Assembly: GCF_001487105.1 (NCBI RefSeq)
Contig: NZ_LN913001.1
Coordinates: forward strand, 1,792,372-1,856,371
From: Mediterraneibacter massiliensis
GTDB taxonomy: Bacteria > Bacillota > Clostridia > Lachnospirales > Lachnospiraceae
Direction: 5' to 3'
Length of the DNA stretch: 64,000 nucleotides
The notes beneath the pieces were generated by a model. It ran no database searches. It was given only the letters and a program-made list of their open reading frames with translations, and had not been told where the DNA came from. Numbering within the stretch: the stretch's first letter is position 1; every line of letters begins with the position of its first letter. Below, in pieces: positions 9,807 to 18,736 of the stretch. A program made the translations under genes and the position numbers.

Positions 9807-10598
9807 TTAGTTTCTATGTTTGTACTCTAGTTGTATGGTATCTGCGATCAACGCAATGAATTCAGAATTCGTAGGCTTCCCTTTTCCTGTACTGACTGTA
9901 TATCCAAACAATTCATCCAGTGTATCCAGCTTGCCTCTGTTCCATGCCACTTCAATCGCATGACGGATCGCACGCTCGACCCTGCTGGATGTTGTCTGGT
10001 ATTTTTTTGCCACTGTCGGATAGAGTACCTTCGTAATCGCATTTAAAACATCCATATCATCCACTGCCATAATGATCGCATCACGCAGATAATGATATCC
10101 CTTGATATGTGCCGGGATCCCAATTTCATGCAGCATGTTTGTGACATGATTTTCCAATTCTTTTTCTCTGCTAACAATATCTTGTGTTGTATCTTCGTTC
10201 TTTTTCTCATAATTTCGGAACATTTTTCTGACAGATTTAATCCGATTTAACAGCATTTCGTTGTTAAACGGCTTCATAATGTAGTAATTTGCCCCTTTGT
10301 TAAAGGCATCTTCTGTAATCTTCTCCTGGCCGACTGCTGTTACAACGATAAAGTAAGGACGCTTATTTACCCTTTTGTCCTGGCTGACCTGCTCCATGAC
10401 CGTCAACCCATCCATTTTCGGCATGATCAGATCCAACAAAACCACATCCGGCTGTTTATTTCTGATGATCTGACACATTTCTTCACCATTTTTTGCCTTC
10501 CCTACTACATTTAGCTCATTGTCCATATTGATAATCTCTTCCATCAGATCCAGGATTCTCTGATTATCATCAGCAATGGCTACATTCAAATGTTCCAT
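9807..10598 (-). CDS. spo0A: Sporulation master regulator Spo0A
   Basis: A 263-residue phosphorelay response regulator that switches on sporulation. The receiver domain has acidic pocket Asp10/Asp11 and phosphoacceptor Asp56 ([11 protein letters not shown]), then Lys in the IMKPF motif. The C-terminal DNA-binding domain contains [18 protein letters not shown], the Spo0A recognition helix that contacts TGTCGAA boxes. Two such boxes lie upstream at 10702-10719. The position right after spoIVB is conserved across Bacilli and Clostridia. The gene has its own promoter and is followed by glgA on the same strand. Confidence 0.98.
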   Translation of the reverse strand: MEHLNVAIADDNQRILDLMEEIINMDNELNVVGKAKNGEEMCQIIRNKQPDVVLLDLIMPKMDGLTVMEQVSQDKRVNKRPYFIVVTAVGQEKITEDAFNKGANYYIMKPFNNEMLLNRIKSVRKMFRNYEKKNEDTTQDIVSREKELENHVTNMLHEIGIPAHIKGYHYLRDAIIMAVDDMDVLNAITKVLYPTVAKKYQTTSSRVERAIRHAIEVAWNRGKLDTLDELFGYTVSTGKGKPTNSEFIALIADTIQLEYKHRN

Positions 10599-10653
10599 AA
10601 CCCTTTTTCTCCTTTAGACAGAAAACCTTTCTTTTGAAAACGCCACAATGCCT

Positions 10654-10682
10654 ATTATATCTACACATCTATGCAGAATCAA
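10654..10682 (-). promoter_or_regulatory. Sigma-A-type promoter of spo0A
   Basis: TTGATT, 17 bp, TATAAT on the minus strand. The -10 ends 56 bp upstream of the spo0A ATG and the element lies wholly in the spoIVB-spo0A gap. Confidence 0.75.
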
Positions 10683-10701
10683 GGAGAATTTGTTGCAGTA
10701 A

Positions 10702-10719
10702 TTCGACACATATTCGACA
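10702..10719 (-). promoter_or_regulatory. Tandem 0A boxes upstream of spo0A
   Basis: Two exact copies of TGTCGAA, the Spo0A-P core recognition sequence, lie on the minus strand at 10702-10708 and 10713-10719. They start 11 bp apart, about one helical turn, on the same face of DNA. They sit 20-37 bp upstream of the -35, as expected for an autoregulatory site. Box identity is seen; autoregulation is inferred from the B. subtilis paradigm. Confidence 0.75.
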
Positions 10720-10724
10720 AAACA

Positions 10725-11801
10725 CTACTTTGCTTCCTGCAGCATATTTTCTATAAAAATGCCGTAACCTTTTGTCGAATCTTGTACGAATACATGCGTT
10801 ACCGCCCCGATCAGCTTCCCATTCTGTATGATGGGACTGCCGCTCATTCCCTGGATAATCCCGCCTGTCTTGTCCAAAAGTGCCTGATCCGTCACCTGGA
10901 TGACAAGTCCTTTGTTGATCTCCTGTTCAGAAGTGTCGATATCTGTCACCAGTATGTCATATTCTTGTATTTTTCCGTCAACAAAGCAACGTATCGTAGC
11001 CGGTCCTTTCGCGATTTCTTCTTTGGACGCAGTCTCAATTGGGATCTGTTCTTCAAATAATTCGTCAATTTTTTCTACTGTTCCATATATTCCCGCATCT
11101 GTATTTTTATCAATACTCCCTAGTTTATTATACCCGTTGTAGACAATGATTCCTTCCATACTGCCGGGAATTCCGTTTTCTCCTTTTTGCACTGCCTGTA
11201 TACTTGTTTTATACAGACTCCCTTCCGCAATAGACATAAGCACATTTGTATCTGTATCATGGATCCCATGCCCCAGTGCGCCAAATCTGCTCTTTTCATT
11301 TAAAAAGGTGATCGTTCCCAGACCCTGTACATTATCCCTCACCCAGATTCCCAGCTTATATTCATTGGGTCCGCATTCCACCGGATTGATCTTCACTTCC
11401 AACTGTGCCTCGTTTCTCCGGACAGCAAGTATCACTTCTGCATCATCCAGTTCTTCTAATGCTCGCAGAAGTTCTTTCTTATTATGGATTTCCTGGTCAT
11501 TGATGCCAGTGATATAGTCTCCCGCCTTTACCAGATTGCCTGCCGGATCATATTCTTCCCCGTCCACACCTTCTATTTCCTCTGTATTTAAAACCATCAC
11601 GCCATCTGTTTCCATATATATCCCCACAGGCATCCCGCCAAGAAGTACAGTATTGTCAGAAAAGGCATCTGTACTTGCCTCTGCCTGCCAACTCGCCTTC
11701 TCCCTGCTTCTTACCTGATAGCCGGTCAGACAGACGATCAGAAGCGCCATCAGGACAAAAGAAAACACATATCTTTTTCCCACTTTTCTGTCCTTTATCA
11801 T
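10725..11801 (-). CDS. spoIVB: SpoIVB peptidase (S55 family)
   Basis: A 358-residue serine protease secreted from the forespore into the intermembrane space, where it triggers sigma-K (or late mother-cell) activation. One N-terminal membrane segment (about 10-28) is followed by a PDZ domain (about 65-140) and the S55 catalytic domain. By spacing against B. subtilis SpoIVB, the triad would be His178 (GALGHGIHD), Asp305 (QVTD) and Ser320 (GMSGSP). The 358-residue length is shorter than the 426 of B. subtilis but normal for Lachnospiraceae. It lies between recN, with its terminator, and spo0A, as in most endospore formers. Confidence 0.95.
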   Translation of the reverse strand: MIKDRKVGKRYVFSFVLMALLIVCLTGYQVRSREKASWQAEASTDAFSDNTVLLGGMPVGIYMETDGVMVLNTEEIEGVDGEEYDPAGNLVKAGDYITGINDQEIHNKKELLRALEELDDAEVILAVRRNEAQLEVKINPVECGPNEYKLGIWVRDNVQGLGTITFLNEKSRFGALGHGIHDTDTNVLMSIAEGSLYKTSIQAVQKGENGIPGSMEGIIVYNGYNKLGSIDKNTDAGIYGTVEKIDELFEEQIPIETASKEEIAKGPATIRCFVDGKIQEYDILVTDIDTSEQEINKGLVIQVTDQALLDKTGGIIQGMSGSPIIQNGKLIGAVTHVFVQDSTKGYGIFIENMLQEAK

Positions 11802-11833
11802 TGTAAGCCCACATCCTTTCTTCTGTATAAAAT

Positions 11834-11861
11834 AAAGCGGATACGTATGTGTATCCGCTTT
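11834..11861 (-). terminator. Rho-independent terminator after recN
   Basis: An 11-bp perfect stem AAAGCGGATAC / GTATCCGCTTT with a 6-nt loop, followed on the minus strand by ATTTTAT. It closes the xseA-to-recN operon 17 bp past the recN stop. Confidence 0.85.
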
Positions 11862-11878
11862 TAGTATATGAGCTTTTT

Positions 11879-13573
11879 TTATTTTTCACACTGGTATTTC
11901 CTCTCACTGGCCGCTAATTCTTTTAACTCTTTCGCGCTATCCAAGATACTGTCTGTCACATTCGCTCCGCCTAAAATGCGCGCCAGTTCTTTTATAGATT
12001 CCTCTTTGTCCAGAGAGCGTATCTGCGTTCTGGTCTTTCCGGATTCTGCTGTTTTTTCAATAAGGAAATGACTGTCTGCCGCTGCCGCAATCTGGGGAAG
12101 ATGGGTAATGCAGATCACCTGTCTATTTTTGCCTATGACCTGCATCTTTTCCGCTACTTTTCCGGCTGTGATCCCGGAAATCCCTGTATCGATCTCATCG
12201 AATATCAGCGTCGGCGTATCTTCTTCATCGGCAAGAACCGTCTTAACTGCCAGCATGATCCTAGAAAGTTCTCCGCCGGAAGCGACCAGAGAAAGAGGAC
12301 GCAAAGCTTCTCCCGGATTAACCGCGATGTAAATTTCCGCGTCATCCCGCCCACTTTCCGTATAATGTCCAAGATCAGAAAGGCGGATCTCAAACTGATT
12401 GTCCATAAAATTCAGATCCGCAAGCTGCTTTTTAATCTCCTGCGCAAATCCTTTTGCCGCCTTTTCTCTTACAGTATGCAGGCATTCACAGATTTTTTTT
12501 AACTTTATCTCACTTTCTTCTGCCTGCTGTTCCAGTTTCAGAATATAAGCGTCATAATCCTCCAGTTCTTTTAGTCTTTGTACTTTGCCGTCATAATATG
12601 TCAAGATTTCTTGTATTGTACTTCCATATTTTGACTTTAAATGATTCAGAAGATTTAGACGAGTCTCTGTCTCATAAAATTCTTCTTCAGAAAAATCAAA
12701 ACTTTTCGCATAATCTGACAATTCCCGGTTAAAATCATTGAGAAGACTGTCGATTTCTAAAATCTGTTCATAGAGCTGTCCGCCTTTTTCGTCACAATCT
12801 GCCGCCTCAGACAGGGCACGTATAGCACGGCTTAACAGCGTACTTGCGTTATTTATCTCATCTGCGCTTGTATATTGATATGCCTCTGTGATACCTTCTT
12901 TTAGCTTTCTGCTTTTCACCATGCGGCGGTACAACGTTTCCAGTTCTTCGTCCTCTCCTTCCCTGAGAGAGGCTTCTTCGATCTCAGAGACTTCGAATTG
13001 GGCAAGCGACATTTCCTTCCTGCGTTCTTCTTCATTCAGAGACGATTCTTCTAATTTCTTCCTGCACATTTTATAGTCTCGGAACGCCTGCTCCGCTTTT
13101 TTCTTCAGACCATCCGTTTCTTCCTTTGCATACATATCCAGAAGCACAAGATGATTCTTCTTATTGAGCAGCGTCTGATGCTCATGCTGCCCGTGAATAT
13201 CGATCAAAAGACTGGCTACGTTTTTCAGGACATTCTTGCTGACTGTCTCTCCATTAACCCGGCTGACACTGCGCCCTTCCATCAGTTTTCGGCTTAGCGT
13301 AAGCATTCCTTCTTCTGGGAAAACATCATATGCCTCTAGTTGTTTCTGTAGATTTTCATCTTCCACCGAAAAAGTCAGTTCTACAACACCTGCTTTGGCG
13401 CCGTTCCTCAAAATATCACCCGAATATCGTCCGCCCAGGGCTAGATTGACCGAACCGAGCAAGATTGATTTTCCCGCGCCTGTCTCTCCTGTCAATATAT
13501 TCAATCCGGGCTGGAATGTAACTTCTGCTTCATCGATCAAAGCCAGATTTTTAACATACAGATTTTGTAACAT
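11879..13573 (-). CDS. recN: DNA repair protein RecN
   Basis: A 564-residue SMC-like ATPase acting early at DNA double-strand breaks. Walker A GETGAGKS near residue 29-36, a long central coiled coil (about 150-370), an ABC-type signature LSLVASGGELSRIMLA and Walker B TLIFDEIDTGISG are all present. It is the last gene before the terminator at 11834-11861. argR sits 13 bp upstream, as in many Firmicutes. Confidence 0.97.
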   Translation of the reverse strand: MLQNLYVKNLALIDEAEVTFQPGLNILTGETGAGKSILLGSVNLALGGRYSGDILRNGAKAGVVELTFSVEDENLQKQLEAYDVFPEEGMLTLSRKLMEGRSVSRVNGETVSKNVLKNVASLLIDIHGQHEHQTLLNKKNHLVLLDMYAKEETDGLKKKAEQAFRDYKMCRKKLEESSLNEEERRKEMSLAQFEVSEIEEASLREGEDEELETLYRRMVKSRKLKEGITEAYQYTSADEINNASTLLSRAIRALSEAADCDEKGGQLYEQILEIDSLLNDFNRELSDYAKSFDFSEEEFYETETRLNLLNHLKSKYGSTIQEILTYYDGKVQRLKELEDYDAYILKLEQQAEESEIKLKKICECLHTVREKAAKGFAQEIKKQLADLNFMDNQFEIRLSDLGHYTESGRDDAEIYIAVNPGEALRPLSLVASGGELSRIMLAVKTVLADEEDTPTLIFDEIDTGISGITAGKVAEKMQVIGKNRQVICITHLPQIAAAADSHFLIEKTAESGKTRTQIRSLDKEESIKELARILGGANVTDSILDSAKELKELAASERKYQCEK

Positions 13574-13586
13574 ATTTGCCTACCTT

Positions 13587-14054
13587 TCAAGACTCGCCCG
13601 CAGGTTTTAACACAATCTTCCGTATTTTTTCCATCACTGTCACGGTCTCTTCTACGCTGCGGATCGCACACATGATCGTATCATCTCCCGCAATACAGCC
13701 GACTACTTCATTCCACTTCATAGCATCTACCGCTACTGCCACTGCCATTGCCATACCAGATACTGTTTTAATGACAAGTATATTCTGTGCCATATCCATA
13801 GATACATACCCGTCTTTCAGGACACGTACATATTTTTCACTCATCCCTTCTTCTGCCTGTCTATGGATCACATATTTCTGCTTTCCTCCATCCACAGAAA
13901 CCTTCGTCAGTTTTAAATCGCGAATGTCTCTCGATACTGTTGCCTGCGTCACTTTAAAGCCGGCACTTAAGAGACGTTCGGCAAGTTCTTCCTGCGTCTC
14001 GATATCATACTGGCTGATCAATTCAATAATTTTTGCATGTCGGCTGACTTTCAT
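13587..14054 (-). CDS. argR: Arginine repressor ArgR/AhrC
   Basis: A 155-residue hexameric, arginine-sensing repressor of arginine metabolism. The winged-helix N-terminus contains AKIIELISQYDIETQEEL and the recognition-helix motif KVTQATVSRDI. The C-terminal core has the GCIAGDDTIM segment that binds arginine at the trimer interface. The start is backed by GAAAGGAAACTAAAAA. Its position between nadK and recN is the standard Firmicutes order, and it is probably cotranscribed with them. Confidence 0.96.
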   Translation of the reverse strand: MKVSRHAKIIELISQYDIETQEELAERLLSAGFKVTQATVSRDIRDLKLTKVSVDGGKQKYVIHRQAEEGMSEKYVRVLKDGYVSMDMAQNILVIKTVSGMAMAVAVAVDAMKWNEVVGCIAGDDTIMCAIRSVEETVTVMEKIRKIVLKPAGES

Positions 14055-14057
14055 TTT

Positions 14058-14891
14058 TTAGTTTCCTTTCATTTTTTTGCGCATAGTTTTCATAAAACTC
14101 TCTTTACTTAGCTTTACCAGTTTCGTTGTTGCCTTTGCCTTCTGTATACAGACCCTGTTCCCTGTTACAAGTGGTATTCCGTCAGTTCCGTCAAAATTCA
14201 GAAGAACATGTTCTTCTCTGCCATACCTTCCTCTGCACACTTCTATTTCAATCCTGTCTTTGGCAGAAAGTACGATACTGCTCGTATTTAAGGCATGAGA
14301 ACAGATCGGAGTAAGCACGAATATACTTGCTGTCGGTTCTACCACTGGCCCGCCTGCTGAAAGATTATACCCTGTTGAACCAGTAGGTGTAGAAATGATC
14401 AAACCATCTGCCAGATACGTATTTAAAAGGATCCCGTTTACATAGACAGCAAACTGTACGATTCTAAGTCCTCCTTGTCTGGTCAGAACAATATCATTAA
14501 TCGCCACATCTTTGACAACATGTTCCACCGTTCCCTCGATCATCATCCGTTCTTCTATATCCGGTTTTCCCTGCAGAAGAAATGTAAGAGCATCCTTTAA
14601 ATCTTTGACCTCTACCTCTGCCAAATATCCCAATGTTCCAAGATTGATGCCCAAAAGAGGGATCGAATGTTCACCTAACTCTCTTGCCGCCCGGATCATG
14701 GTCCCGTCTCCCCCCAACACTAGGGCACAGTCTACATCTTTCGGGATACTTTCCGGAAGAATATGACCGTCTCCATCTTTTTCAGACAAAATACATTCCC
14801 CGCCATTTTGTTCGATATACGTTTGTATTTCCTGTGTGATCTTGTAGTCCTTATCCTTTAATGTATTTGTGATAATATAAAATCGCTCCAT
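14058..14891 (-). CDS. nadK: NAD kinase
   Basis: Phosphorylates NAD to NADP. The 277 residues include the GGDGTM motif (about 60-65) and STPTGSTGYNLSAGGP, the two NAD-kinase signatures. An ATG 12 codons earlier would overlap tlyA. AGAGGAAAGCT directly precedes the ATG at 14891, leaving a clean 10-bp gap to the tlyA stop, so the shorter form is chosen. It ends 3 bp before argR starts. Confidence 0.95.
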   Translation of the reverse strand: MERFYIITNTLKDKDYKITQEIQTYIEQNGGECILSEKDGDGHILPESIPKDVDCALVLGGDGTMIRAARELGEHSIPLLGINLGTLGYLAEVEVKDLKDALTFLLQGKPDIEERMMIEGTVEHVVKDVAINDIVLTRQGGLRIVQFAVYVNGILLNTYLADGLIISTPTGSTGYNLSAGGPVVEPTASIFVLTPICSHALNTSSIVLSAKDRIEIEVCRGRYGREEHVLLNFDGTDGIPLVTGNRVCIQKAKATTKLVKLSKESFMKTMRKKMKGN

Positions 14892-14901
14892 AGCTTTCCT
14901 C

Positions 14902-15708
14902 TTATTTTGACAGTGTTTCAAATGCACTGTCTACAGTTTTTATAATGTCGGTCAGATTTTTCTTTTCTGTTTTCTGCGGACATTTCTTGAGATGCACCAG
15001 ATATTCAATATTGCCCTCCGGTCCTTTGATCGGAGAAAACTCCAGGGCAAGGAGGGCAAAACCATTCTTCTGCGCATACTCTGTCACTTTCTCGATCACT
15101 TCAATGTGAGTACTTTTTTCACGCACGACTCCCTTTTTTCCAACTTTTTCTCTGCCGGCTTCGAACTGCGGCTTGATCAATGCCACAATCTCTCCATTCT
15201 CTTTTAAATAATTTCGGATGGGCAGCAACACTTTGGTCAGAGAGATAAAAGAAACATCGATGGATGAAAAATCAACCGGTTCTCCTATATCTTCCGGTGT
15301 CACGTAACGAATATTAGTCTTCTCCATACAAACGACCCGTTCATCCTGACGCAGTTTCCAATCCAGCTGCCCATATCCTACATCAATCGCATATACCTTA
15401 CTGGCGCCGTTTTGCAGCATGCAGTCTGTGAACCCTCCTGTGGAAGCTCCCACATCTGTACAGACCTTTCCCTTTACATCTGTTTGAAAATGTGTAAGTG
15501 CCTTTTCTAGCTTTAATCCGCCTCTGCTTACATATTTTAATGTATGTCCTTTGATCTCTATATGCACCTTTTCTGAAAAGGTAGTTCCTGCTTTATCTTC
15601 CCGCTGACCGTCTACAAATACATTTCCCGACATGATGATCGCCTTCGCTTTTTCTCTGGACGGCGCAAGATTTCTCTTTACAAGCAGTATATCTAAACGT
15701 TCTTTCAT
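14902..15708 (-). CDS. tlyA: TlyA-family rRNA (cytidine-2'-O)-methyltransferase / hemolysin A
   Basis: A 268-residue protein with an N-terminal S4 RNA-binding domain (ERLDILLVKRNLAPSREKAK) fused to an FtsJ-like SAM methyltransferase (DVGASTGGFTDCMLQ, then DVSFISL). Family members 2'-O-methylate rRNA; the historical hemolysin label is doubtful. An earlier in-frame ATG overlaps dxs. AGAGGAAAAGAAG before the ATG at 15708 decides the start, 14 bp past the dxs stop. It lies between dxs and nadK, as in Bacillus and Clostridium. Confidence 0.93.
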   Translation of the reverse strand: MKERLDILLVKRNLAPSREKAKAIIMSGNVFVDGQREDKAGTTFSEKVHIEIKGHTLKYVSRGGLKLEKALTHFQTDVKGKVCTDVGASTGGFTDCMLQNGASKVYAIDVGYGQLDWKLRQDERVVCMEKTNIRYVTPEDIGEPVDFSSIDVSFISLTKVLLPIRNYLKENGEIVALIKPQFEAGREKVGKKGVVREKSTHIEVIEKVTEYAQKNGFALLALEFSPIKGPEGNIEYLVHLKKCPQKTEKKNLTDIIKTVDSAFETLSK

Positions 15709-15722
15709 CTTCTTTTCCTCTG

Positions 15723-17615
15723 CTACACTGTTTTTTCCCATTCACCTTCAACTATAGCCGCATAGTCTGTTATGATCTGCTTTACGATCACTTCCGGAGT
15801 CAATCCTACTTCCCTGCGCAGAACCTCTACATTTCCATGCTCCACATACTCATCCGGAATCCCGATCGTACGTACCTTTACGTTTAATTTTGCCTTTGTC
15901 ACGTATGCAAGTACTTGTTCTCCAAAACCGCCGGAAAGCACATTTTCTTCCAGCGTGACAAATAAAGAATGATCTTGTGCCAGATACTCCAGCATCTGTG
16001 TATCTACAGGCTTTACAAATCTGGCATTGACAAGACTGCAGCTATATCCGATCTCTTTAAGCTTCCGGCGTGCTTTTTCCGCTACAGACGCCATATGCCC
16101 CGCAAAGATCAGCGCGATACTCTCTTCCTCATACAAGATCTCACTTTTTCCAAGTACGATCGGAGCACGAAATTTCTCCAGCCCCTCGTATGCCTCGCCT
16201 CGCGGATAACGCAGCGCCACTGGGGCATCCAGTTCCACGGCAAAACGGAGCATATCCGCCATCTCCCAGCGATTCTTGGGTGACATGACAACCAGATTTG
16301 GAATCATGGACAAATACGACAAATCAAACAAACCTTGGTGTGTCTCTCCGTCACTTCCTACCAAGCCCGCCCGGTCTATGGCAAATACAATCGGTAGATT
16401 TTGCAGACAGGCATCATGGATCAATTGATCATATCCTCTTTGCAGAAAAGAAGAATATACAGCAAACACTGGTTTCATCCCTCCTGCCGCCAAGCCCGCG
16501 GCAAAAGTCACCGCATGCCCTTCTGCAATTCCCACATCAAAATATCTCTGAGGATATTTCTTGGCAAACCTGACAAGTCCTGTCCCGTCTGCCATTGCAG
16601 CCGTGATCCCGACCACTTTTTCATTGTGCCGCGCAATATCCAAAAAAACTTTTGAAAACACTTCTGTATATGTATCTTTTCCTTTGTCTTCTTTTGCCTT
16701 GCCCGTCTCAATCTCAAAAGGCCCTGTTCCATGGAAACGGGCGGGATCCTCTTCCGCAGGCGTATAGCCTTTTCCTTTTTTTGTCAGTACATGTACAAGC
16801 ACCGCATGATCCACCCGTTTTGCCTCGCAGAAAGTCCTATAGAGCTTGCGGATGTCATGTCCGTCTACTGGACCTAAATATGTGATTCCCATGTCTTCAA
16901 AAAACATTCCCGGTACAAAGAGCTGCTTGATCCCACTTTTCGTCTTCTTTACCTGCTGTATGATCTTTTCGCCTGTACCTGGGATCTTCCGCAAAGTATC
17001 TTCCACGCCTTTTTTTAATTCTGTGTAGGCCTGGGCAGTGCGGATTCCATCCAGATAGCTGGACATGCCGCCCACATTTTCGGAAATTGACATATTATTA
17101 TCATTAAGTACGATGATAAAATTACTCTTTATACGAGAAGCATTATTCAATGCCTCATACGCCATTCCCCCGGTCATTGCCCCGTCTCCGATGACAGAGA
17201 CAACCTTGTACTTTTCCCCCTGCAGTTCTCTTGCTGCCACATAGCCAAGCCCCGCAGAAATAGAGGTAGAGCTGTGTCCTGTGTCAAAAGCATCGCATGC
17301 GCTTTCCTTTCTCTTCGGGAAACCGCTCATCCCTCCATATTTACGCAGTTCATCAAACCCTGCCTGTCTTCCCGTCAAAAGCTTGTGGGTATAGGATTGA
17401 TGTCCCACGTCCCAGATCAGCTTATCGTGGGGAAAATCCAAAAACAGATGCAGCGCGATCGTCAGTTCTATAACCCCCAGATTTGAGGCCAAATGCCCTC
17501 CTGTCCTGCTGATCTTTTCGATTAAAAATTCTCGTATTTCATCAGCCAGAAGCTTTAATTCTTCCGGCTTTAATTTCTTTATATCATTTTCTTTCTGAAT
17601 TTTTTCCAACAGCAT
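15723..17615 (-). CDS. dxs: 1-deoxy-D-xylulose-5-phosphate synthase
   Basis: First enzyme of the MEP isoprenoid pathway, joining pyruvate and glyceraldehyde-3-phosphate with thiamine diphosphate. The 630 residues show GHQSYTHKLLTGR, the TPP-binding motif GDGAMTGGMAYEALNNA with LNDNNMSIS, and the central DRAGLVGSDGETHQG. TAAGGAGGAGCTTCCC lies before the ATG. The prenyl synthase gene is directly upstream, so supply and chain elongation of isoprenoids are encoded together. Confidence 0.97.
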   Translation of the reverse strand: MLLEKIQKENDIKKLKPEELKLLADEIREFLIEKISRTGGHLASNLGVIELTIALHLFLDFPHDKLIWDVGHQSYTHKLLTGRQAGFDELRKYGGMSGFPKRKESACDAFDTGHSSTSISAGLGYVAARELQGEKYKVVSVIGDGAMTGGMAYEALNNASRIKSNFIIVLNDNNMSISENVGGMSSYLDGIRTAQAYTELKKGVEDTLRKIPGTGEKIIQQVKKTKSGIKQLFVPGMFFEDMGITYLGPVDGHDIRKLYRTFCEAKRVDHAVLVHVLTKKGKGYTPAEEDPARFHGTGPFEIETGKAKEDKGKDTYTEVFSKVFLDIARHNEKVVGITAAMADGTGLVRFAKKYPQRYFDVGIAEGHAVTFAAGLAAGGMKPVFAVYSSFLQRGYDQLIHDACLQNLPIVFAIDRAGLVGSDGETHQGLFDLSYLSMIPNLVVMSPKNRWEMADMLRFAVELDAPVALRYPRGEAYEGLEKFRAPIVLGKSEILYEEESIALIFAGHMASVAEKARRKLKEIGYSCSLVNARFVKPVDTQMLEYLAQDHSLFVTLEENVLSGGFGEQVLAYVTKAKLNVKVRTIGIPDEYVEHGNVEVLRREVGLTPEVIVKQIITDYAAIVEGEWEKTV

Positions 17616-17630
17616 AAGGGAAGCTCCTCC

Positions 17631-18527
17631 TTATTTTTTTCTATAGATCAGAGATCGTAATAACTGCTCTAAGAATTCACAGGATCCTTTCGTCTCGATC
17701 CCTTCCAGTATTGCAATTGCCTGACCGGTCAGTTCACCTACGATTTCTTTCGCTTCCTGAAGCCCTTTTAAGGTCACATATGTCGTCTTTTCATTTTTCT
17801 CATCGCTATGGAGCGGTTTTCCAAGTTCTTCCATCGTCCCGGTCACATCCAGGACATCATCCTGGATTTGAAAAGCGATCCCTATCTTTCCAGCGATCTG
17901 TTCTGCCTTCTGCACGTTTTCTTTATCTGCGCCGGCCAGTACTGCTCCGATCATCATGGACGACTCGATGAGTGCCGCGGTCTTTAATCGATAGATAAAA
18001 TCTAAGGTTTCTGCAGATACTGCATGTCCGGATTCTTTTACATCCACCACCTGACCGCCGATCATTCCATAAATACCGGCCTTTTTCGCTAGAATCTGTA
18101 TTGCTTTTCCGATTTTCAGGCTGTTTTCTGGTTCTAAGTCAAATGCCTTGCCTGCTGTTTCAAAGGCATAGTTCAAAAGAGCGTCTCCCGCCAGGATCCC
18201 CATGTCCTCTCCGTAGACAATATGTGTCGTCTTGCGTCCTCTGCGGTATGCGTCATTATCCATTGCCGGCAGGTCGTCATGCACAAGAGAGTAAGTATGG
18301 ATCATTTCCATAGCCGCCATAAAGGGCGCAATACATTTCCCATCGCCTCCAAACAGCTGATATGTCTCCCACATGAGCATAGGCCGCAGACGTTTTCCTC
18401 CTGCCATAAGACTATATTCCATCGCCTCCATGATAACCGCCTGCTTTCCCTCTTTTTCCGGGAGATACTGCTTTAAAATCTGTTCAATCTGTATGACCTT
18501 TTTCTGATATTCTTCTTTAAAATTCAT
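17631..18527 (-). CDS. ispA: Polyprenyl (farnesyl/geranyl) diphosphate synthase
   Basis: A 298-residue trans-prenyltransferase that condenses IPP with allylic diphosphates. Both aspartate-rich motifs are present: DDLPAMDND (first, DDxxxxD type) and DDVLD (second). RLRPML and GGKR mark the IPP pocket. GGAGAAGCTC before the ATG at 18527 favours this start over one four codons upstream. The N-terminus overlaps the end of xseB, so translation is probably coupled. Confidence 0.93.
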   Translation of the reverse strand: MNFKEEYQKKVIQIEQILKQYLPEKEGKQAVIMEAMEYSLMAGGKRLRPMLMWETYQLFGGDGKCIAPFMAAMEMIHTYSLVHDDLPAMDNDAYRRGRKTTHIVYGEDMGILAGDALLNYAFETAGKAFDLEPENSLKIGKAIQILAKKAGIYGMIGGQVVDVKESGHAVSAETLDFIYRLKTAALIESSMMIGAVLAGADKENVQKAEQIAGKIGIAFQIQDDVLDVTGTMEELGKPLHSDEKNEKTTYVTLKGLQEAKEIVGELTGQAIAILEGIETKGSCEFLEQLLRSLIYRKK

Positions 18528-18732
18528 GAGCTTCTCCATCCTCGTCCAAGATCAGGACTTTCTTCTCTACTTCATCCATTGTTTCATTACATTTTTTCAA
18601 AAGATGCATTCCCTCATTATAGAGACGGAAAGATTCTTCCAGTGTCACGTCCTCCGCTTCTAAAGCCAACATAACTGTCTCAAGTTTTTCGAATAATTCC
18701 TCCAGACCTTCGCGTTTTTCTCTTTCTGCCAT
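18517..18732 (-). CDS. xseB: Exodeoxyribonuclease VII small subunit
   Basis: A 71-residue helical protein that binds several copies per XseA in exonuclease VII. FEKLETVMLALEAEDVTLEE and SFRLYNEGMHLLKKCNE are the family core. The frame could open further upstream at a GTG, but that start lies within xseA, and GAAGGAGTATAAAAAG precedes the ATG at 18732, four bases after the xseA stop. The order xseA-xseB-ispA is conserved. Confidence 0.93.
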   Translation of the reverse strand: MAEREKREGLEELFEKLETVMLALEAEDVTLEESFRLYNEGMHLLKKCNETMDEVEKKVLILDEDGEAHEF

Positions 18733-18736
18733 CTTT

